Shown here: positions 6,474 to 11,093 of the stretch, piece after piece
Position numbering within the stretch: position 1 is the stretch's first letter
How the letters are laid out: every line of letters begins with the position of its first letter
NCBI GenBank assembly: GCA_022447485.1
Contig: JAKVCH010000072.1
Location: 1-11,093, forward strand
Direction: 5' to 3'
Length of the DNA: 11,093 nucleotides
Origin: Polyangiaceae bacterium
Lineage (GTDB): Bacteria > Myxococcota_A > Polyangia > Polyangiales > Polyangiaceae
Notes under the pieces: model-generated
The model's database searches: none
The model's input: only the letters and a program-made list of their open reading frames with translations
What the model was told of the DNA's origin: nothing
Program-made: the position numbers and the translations under genes

Positions 6474-6640
6474 CGAACTTATTAGTTTTTTAGACTGTAT
6501 ACTTTCAGTTTTAGGGTAATCGTAGTCGTTCTAACCAAAGAACGTCTAGTTTTTCCCTTTGGCATTCGCCTGTTGGGCGGTGCCGCCGGTTACTGCCGGT
6601 TTGGATAACCACTCAACAGATAAGTCATCGACGAGGACAA

Positions 6641-8374
6641 ATGTTTCGTAAGCGCATCGCCGCAGCTGGCCTAATAGCCGTCACGACCCTAATCGGAGGG
6701 AGCTCCATCTCTTCTCCTGCTTTAGCTCAAGTTATCGATATGGATGAGGACGACGATGAAATTGTCGACCTCGACGAAGACGATGACGATTCAGGAGGTG
6801 TCATCGATCTTGACGAAGATGATGATGATGGCGTCGCCGCCGTCGCGGGGACACCCACGGAAACCTACGCGCGCGGCAAGAGTGCTTTCGATAAGAAGCA
6901 ATACGGCCAAGCAGCAAAGTTGTTCCACGAAGTGATATCGGGCTCTTCAGGAGACGATCCGGGTAATACTCAAATGGCTGAGTTTTACCTCGCTCAGTCC
7001 TTGTACTTTTTGAAGTTTTATCAGGCGAGCTTCGACTTGTTTTCTGGCATTGCTGGTCAGAAACAGCATATCAAGTTTAACGAGACCTTGTTATGGCTTG
7101 CAAAGCTGTCGCTCGACCTACCGGAGCCGGCGGATATTATTAGCCAGTTGGGTAAGTACTCTGAAGAAGACTTGGCTCGCTTCGATAATAAGTCGCAGCG
7201 GTCGCTTTATTGGAAGTTGAACTACTTCCTCGGGCGCTATCAATACCGTAATGCTGCCTACGAAGAAGCGATTAAGCTCTTTGCTCGAGTCAATAGCGAG
7301 TCCGAGGACTATGTTAAAGCGCAGTTCTTTACCGGCGTTAGTTATATTCAGCTTCGCAAGTCAGTAAAGGCTGTCGAGTCTTTCGAACGAGTCGAGAAAG
7401 CGGTCGACGAAGGCGCAGCTGTTGATGATGCTGCTCGTATGCGAGATTTGGCGCGCCTTTCGATGGCTCGAACCATGTATTCTGCATCCATCAAGCTCGA
7501 CCCGGAAACGAACGTTCCTACAGTTTCTGAGACGCACTTGAGTGCGGCTGTGAAGTACTGGAACCAGGTCGACGAATCGAGCGAGTATTGGCTCGATGCG
7601 CTATTTGAAGAGGCGTGGGCCTACTACATGGCTGGTCAGTATACTCGAGCGCTCGGCAATATTCACACTTTGAAGGCGCCATACTTCCCGAAGGCCTTCT
7701 ATCCTGAAGCAGATATCCTTAAGTCGATAATTTACTTCTTCAACTGTGATTACGAGTCGGCGATTACAACAATTGCTCGCTTTGAAACGAAGACGAAGCC
7801 TCTGCGTGAAAAGCTGGCGGCTGTCTTGAAGAAGTACGAGGGCGATAACCAGGAAGAACCCTTCTACAAGTTTTTGAATCAAGTTCGTGATGGTGAAGCC
7901 GACTTAGATGCTGACATCGAGCCGCTCGTGGAGACCGCGCTGAGCGATCGCCAACTGCTGCGTAACATTGCTTACGTTGAGTACCTTGAAAAAGAGATCG
8001 AGCAGTTCAAAAAAGCTCCACCTGCTTTTCAGCAGTCAGCCGTGGGCACCTATGTCTTTGACCAGACCAAGGAGGCGCGTGCTGCGGGCGTCAAAAAGGC
8101 CGGTAGCTTAGCGTTGAGTCGTTATCAGCGTTATATCAAGGAGATGGATGAGCATCTTCGTAATGCTCAAAAGGTCATCATTGATATTACTGCTGCCCAG
8201 CGAAACCTTCTTGATCAGGCGATTAAAGAAGGACAGGTCAGTGATGCTGACTCCAAACTTTTCAACGTGGTCAACCCAGATGAAGAGCACTTCATGTGGG
8301 AGTTCGATGGCGAATATTGGCGTGACGAACTCGGTTTTTACCGCCAGGAACTTGAATCGGCTTGCGGTCGATAA
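6641..8374 (+). CDS. Exported TPR protein with Asp-rich N-terminal repeats
   Basis: This is a 577-residue protein. Residues 1-29 are a Sec signal peptide (MFRKRIAAAGLIAVTTLIGG, cleavage at ALA|Q), so the mature protein is periplasmic or beyond. Directly after it come three acidic decapeptides: VIDMDEDDDE (31-40), IVDLDEDDDD (41-50) and VIDLDEDDDD (54-63). TPR-like helix pairs follow at about 75-103, 113-140, 190-222, 226-255, 318-346 and 357-385 (for example GKSAFDKKQYGQAAKLFHEV). A helical region (about 430-530) precedes an aromatic C-terminus, residues 550-577, with HFMWEFDGEYWRDELGFYRQ and a terminal Cys-Gly-Arg. GAGG at 6633-6636 sits 4 nt before the ATG, rather close. The next TPR gene starts 17 nt after the stop, so the two are probably an operon. 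Scaffolding of an envelope complex, as for the TPR Glt/Agl proteins of Myxococcus, is a family-level guess. Confidence 0.88.
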   Translation: MFRKRIAAAGLIAVTTLIGGSSISSPALAQVIDMDEDDDEIVDLDEDDDDSGGVIDLDEDDDDGVAAVAGTPTETYARGKSAFDKKQYGQAAKLFHEVISGSSGDDPGNTQMAEFYLAQSLYFLKFYQASFDLFSGIAGQKQHIKFNETLLWLAKLSLDLPEPADIISQLGKYSEEDLARFDNKSQRSLYWKLNYFLGRYQYRNAAYEEAIKLFARVNSESEDYVKAQFFTGVSYIQLRKSVKAVESFERVEKAVDEGAAVDDAARMRDLARLSMARTMYSASIKLDPETNVPTVSETHLSAAVKYWNQVDESSEYWLDALFEEAWAYYMAGQYTRALGNIHTLKAPYFPKAFYPEADILKSIIYFFNCDYESAITTIARFETKTKPLREKLAAVLKKYEGDNQEEPFYKFLNQVRDGEADLDADIEPLVETALSDRQLLRNIAYVEYLEKEIEQFKKAPPAFQQSAVGTYVFDQTKEARAAGVKKAGSLALSRYQRYIKEMDEHLRNAQKVIIDITAAQRNLLDQAIKEGQVSDADSKLFNVVNPDEEHFMWEFDGEYWRDELGFYRQELESACGR

Positions 8375-8391
8375 GGTGTAGAGCGCGAGGT

Positions 8392-11093
8392 ATGAAGAAG
8401 ATGCAATTTAAAATCGCAGCGCCACTCTTTGCTGTGCTCGGCGTGTCTTTCATCGGTTCGGCAAATGCCGCGACCGAGCGAAAGATGAGCGCCGAGTGTG
8501 TAACAGAGCCGGCTTACGAGGCAATTAATGCATGTCCCTCTGGGGCAATGAAATCTGAGGGACGCAAGCGAGCTGGAACATCGTTTTCGACGATGCCACC
8601 TCCACCGAAGAAGGCGAAAAAACGCGATGCGCGCCCTCAAGATATGTCCGCTCTGAATAACTTAGCAGAGCGTGATACTCGAAAAGGTAAAATGAAAGCG
8701 CGAGCGCGCTCACTTCTCATGGAGGAAGTGAAGCGAACCGATGCGCTTTACAAGACAACCCCCAAGGGAACCGCTGAACATCAGCAGTTGGTTCTACGTC
8801 TTGCTGAGGGCTGGGCCGAGGTCGAGCAGGCGTCTGTTCGAGATAAGACGATCCTTGATATCAAGATCATGGATCTGAAGAAGGCCAAGAAAGACACAAC
8901 GAAAGCTCGTAAAGAGCTGGCCCAAGCCAAGGGAATTGAGGAGTACGCTCGCAAGAAAGCGATTGGTTATTACCAGCGCATGTCGAAGTGGTATTCTAAG
9001 TACTCAAAGATCGACGAAGTCCTTTACTACCTGGCCTTTGAGTATGAGCAGGGCGGAGATTTTGACAAGGCTCGAGAAGCCTATACGAAGCTGATCGAAG
9101 AGCGTCCCGATAGCTCCTACGCTCCGAGCGCTTATCTCGCGTTCGGTGAGCTCTTTTTCCAAGAGGCTGCCGCTGACCCAGATAAGTGGGGTATGGCAGA
9201 GATGTTCTACAAGAAGGTGCTGACCTATCCAGCTCCTAAGAACAAACTCTACGGCTATGCTCACTATAAGCTTGGTTACGTCTATTGGAACCAGGGCTAC
9301 TACAAAGATGCTCTGAAAGAATTCAAGGCGGTCATCAAGTATGGCATGACCTACTCTGATCTGCCCAATGCTGCGCAGCTGGCCAAGTCTGCCCGGCGTG
9401 ACTTGATTCCAGTCTATGCCGCGAGTGAGCAGCCTCAGCGGGCTTACAATTACTTCAAGCCCCTGAGTGGCGATAAGGGTGGAGCTAACGCGAAGACCCT
9501 TGAGATGATGCGTGATCTAGGTCACGCCTACATTGATACAGGCCACTATCCCGAAGGCATTGGGCTTTATAAAGACCTGATGTCTCGCGATAAACACGAG
9601 CAATGGTGCTTCTATCAATCGCAGATCAGTCACGCAGTGCAAGCAGCGTACTCAGCCGACAAGAAGCGTATCGTTCTTACTGTTGATGACCAGATTCGGG
9701 TTATGAATAAGTTTGATGGTATGAAGGTACCAGACGCTGCCAAGTTGAAGTGCGAGAATGAAACAGCTGCAATTCTGTCTGAAACGGCAATGAGTTGGCA
9801 CTTGGAAGCTGTTGGAACGGGTGGGGTTCGCGGAACCAACGACGCAAAGACGTTGGATTATGCAGCCGATCTGTACGGAAAGGTTATCGACAACTTTGCC
9901 GCAGAAGACTTTGCGAAGTTCGAGTTTCCTCGGATTGTGAAGGAAGACTGGCCGACGATCTATAAGGTGAAGTACGCTCAGGCGGACCTTCTCTACTATC
10001 GAAAGCGTTGGGAAGAGTGCGGTCCTGCGTTTGATGCTGTCGTAGAAGAAGATCCTACTGGTCCAGATGCTGCCGAAGCGGCCTATGCTTCTGTTCTTTG
10101 CTACACCAAGATGTACGAGCAGCAGCATAAGGGCGACTCAGACCGTCAAGGTAAGGGACTTGGACCCAAGGGTGCTTCTGAAGAAGATCGTCAAAGTAAG
10201 GCGGGCCAATGGGCTAAGTTCAAGCCAAAGGAATTCACTCCCCAGCAAAAAGGCATGGTCACAGCCTTCAACCGTTATGTTTGCTACATTAAACCCAGCG
10301 AAGATGACGACGAAGCGCAAGATCAGTACGTCGAAGTGAAGTTTGCTCGCGCGCGTACTTACTTTGAAGCTCAGCACTGGGAAGAGGCGGCTCTCGGTTT
10401 CCGTGATATTGCCTTGAACCATAGCGATCATGACGCAGGCATCTATGCTGCTCAGCTTTATCTTGAGGCGGTGAACGTTCTTGGCTCAAAGGCTGAACCA
10501 TCGAGGCCCGCTTGTTTTGATGAGATGGCGACTGATGTGCCGCAGTTCATCAAGAACTATTGTCAGGGTGAAGATTACGAGGAAAACGAAGAACAATGTG
10601 AATTGTTGACTCGTATCGAATTCGACGTAAAGCGTCTCGCTGCTCAAAAGAAGGTCGAGTTGGCCGACTCCCAAGCTGATGCGGGCAACTTCAATGAAGC
10701 TCTCACGAATTACGAAGCTGGAGCTGAAGCCTATCGCGCTCTTTGGAAAGATTATTGCGAGCAACGCATGATCGAAAACAATCCAGGGAAGCAGTGCGAA
10801 CAAGCTGACCAGATTGTTTACAATATGGCTCGTGCTTACCAGGCCGGTCGACTCTTGATGAAGTCAATTCTTGCTCGTGGGATTCTCTTGAACCCCAAGT
10901 ACAATATGCAGGACACTGAGCTCGCTAAGAAGGCCATCTATGAAATCGGTGGTAACTATCAAGCAATTGCCGTCTACGACCGTGCTGCGGATTACTACGA
11001 GCTCTATGCAGAGAAGACGAGTTACCGAGGTGACTCAGCTGACCAGGCTCTTTCCGACTCCGTTGTTCTACGACTGGGCTTGGGTCAAGAAGA
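8392..11093 (+). CDS. Large exported TPR-repeat protein (partial, 3' end beyond window)
   Basis: The frame is open for 900 codons to the right edge. Residues 1-27 are a signal peptide (MKKMQFKIAAPLFAVLGV, cleavage at ANA|A). A basic Pro/Lys-rich segment (PPPPKKAKKRDARP, about 68-81) and a charged coiled coil (about 150-190) precede a TPR array at about 188-317 (LAFEYEQGGDFDKAREAYTK, YKLGYVYWNQGYYKDALKEF). More TPR-like units occur near 368-397, 524-555, 646-683, 755-786 and 811-875. Two starts are possible: ATG at 8392, with GAGG only 1 nt away, or ATG at 8401 (Met4), where the same GAGG (8387-8390) is 10 nt upstream; the second has the better spacing and keeps the signal peptide. At 900 or more residues it is far larger than a BamD or YbgF-type TPR protein, and comparable in size and layout to the periplasmic TPR gliding-complex protein AgmU/GltD. 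That link is a hypothesis. It probably shares a transcript with the upstream TPR gene. Confidence 0.88.
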   Translation, partial: MKKMQFKIAAPLFAVLGVSFIGSANAATERKMSAECVTEPAYEAINACPSGAMKSEGRKRAGTSFSTMPPPPKKAKKRDARPQDMSALNNLAERDTRKGKMKARARSLLMEEVKRTDALYKTTPKGTAEHQQLVLRLAEGWAEVEQASVRDKTILDIKIMDLKKAKKDTTKARKELAQAKGIEEYARKKAIGYYQRMSKWYSKYSKIDEVLYYLAFEYEQGGDFDKAREAYTKLIEERPDSSYAPSAYLAFGELFFQEAAADPDKWGMAEMFYKKVLTYPAPKNKLYGYAHYKLGYVYWNQGYYKDALKEFKAVIKYGMTYSDLPNAAQLAKSARRDLIPVYAASEQPQRAYNYFKPLSGDKGGANAKTLEMMRDLGHAYIDTGHYPEGIGLYKDLMSRDKHEQWCFYQSQISHAVQAAYSADKKRIVLTVDDQIRVMNKFDGMKVPDAAKLKCENETAAILSETAMSWHLEAVGTGGVRGTNDAKTLDYAADLYGKVIDNFAAEDFAKFEFPRIVKEDWPTIYKVKYAQADLLYYRKRWEECGPAFDAVVEEDPTGPDAAEAAYASVLCYTKMYEQQHKGDSDRQGKGLGPKGASEEDRQSKAGQWAKFKPKEFTPQQKGMVTAFNRYVCYIKPSEDDDEAQDQYVEVKFARARTYFEAQHWEEAALGFRDIALNHSDHDAGIYAAQLYLEAVNVLGSKAEPSRPACFDEMATDVPQFIKNYCQGEDYEENEEQCELLTRIEFDVKRLAAQKKVELADSQADAGNFNEALTNYEAGAEAYRALWKDYCEQRMIENNPGKQCEQADQIVYNMARAYQAGRLLMKSILARGILLNPKYNMQDTELAKKAIYEIGGNYQAIAVYDRAADYYELYAEKTSYRGDSADQALSDSVVLRLGLGQE

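Larger units (their letters stand above)
6091..6640. other. 550-bp divergent intergenic region with multiple inverted repeats
   Basis: The region separates the minus-strand Cys-rich gene from the plus-strand TPR operon and should drive both. No convincing coding frame, tRNA or known riboswitch is visible in it. It holds the inverted repeat CTAGGT-N7-ACCTAG (6172-6190), the 10-bp palindrome CGACGCGTCG (6259-6268), TGTAGA-N7-TCTACA (6455-6473), a 6-bp stem CCAAAG/CTTTGG (6535-6540 and 6557-6562), and a GC-rich GGCGGTGCCGCC element with repeated GCCGGTT (6576-6601) close to the TPR start. The last two would lie in the long leader of the TPR transcript. Confidence 0.6.

Noticed and set aside
6730..6831. 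Asp-codon repeats considered as a microsatellite or phase-variation tract
   Set aside because: The GAC/GAT/GAA codons are mixed, giving no long perfect DNA repeat prone to slippage.
9652..10128. 158-codon minus-strand open frame inside the large TPR gene, and similar ones at 10138-10431 and 10486-10803
   Set aside because: They lie antisense to a continuous TPR frame with consistent repeat signatures, and show no domain or ribosome site.
1..11093. Search for CRISPR arrays, tRNA genes, insertion sequences, attachment sites and defence genes
   Set aside because: No regularly spaced repeats, cloverleaf, transposase or integrase motif, or known defence domain was seen in any frame.

Overview
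The window looks like a piece of a Gram-negative, Deltaproteobacteria-type chromosome, most likely Myxococcota or Bradymonadales-like. This is inferred from the kinds of protein present: several exported or membrane-anchored envelope proteins, a cysteine-rich lipoprotein-like protein, large tetratricopeptide (TPR) proteins behind Sec signal peptides, HEAT-repeat and carboxypeptidase-regulatory-like folds, and a HAMP protein without an output domain. No marker gene fixes the taxonomy. No mobile element, tRNA, rRNA or CRISPR array is visible, and the genes look like ordinary resident genes.

Layout. Positions 1-2158 hold two minus-strand genes: the start of a membrane-anchored protein with an acidic Ala/Ser-rich linker (cut by the left edge; an FtsY-type N-terminus is possible) and a 583-residue exported single-pass protein with a carboxypeptidase-regulatory-like fold on each side of its membrane segment. 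A 191-bp divergent spacer follows. Next come two plus-strand genes: an exported HEAT-repeat protein (2350-3186) and a two-TM HAMP protein (3398-4180). A minus-strand YraN/UPF0102 nuclease-like gene (4221-4589, GTG start) converges on the HAMP gene. A strong bidirectional hairpin terminator (4676-4709) separates it from a minus-strand 418-residue protein with 33 cysteines (4834-6090).

A 550-bp divergent intergenic region (6091-6640) carries several inverted repeats and a plausible sigma70 promoter. It leads into the most striking unit, two tandem plus-strand genes for exported TPR proteins. The first (6641-8374) has three near-identical Asp/Glu-rich decapeptides right after its signal peptide and a distinctive aromatic C-terminus. 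The second (8392 to beyond the right edge, at least 900 residues) is a long TPR array starting 17 bp later.

How they may work together. Most of the products (all but YraN) are predicted to act in the membrane or periplasm. The TPR pair is probably one operon making a periplasmic scaffold. By architecture it resembles the TPR subunits of the Myxococcus Glt/Agl envelope machinery, but only homology searching could establish that. Nothing here is a clear defence, metabolic or mobile system.
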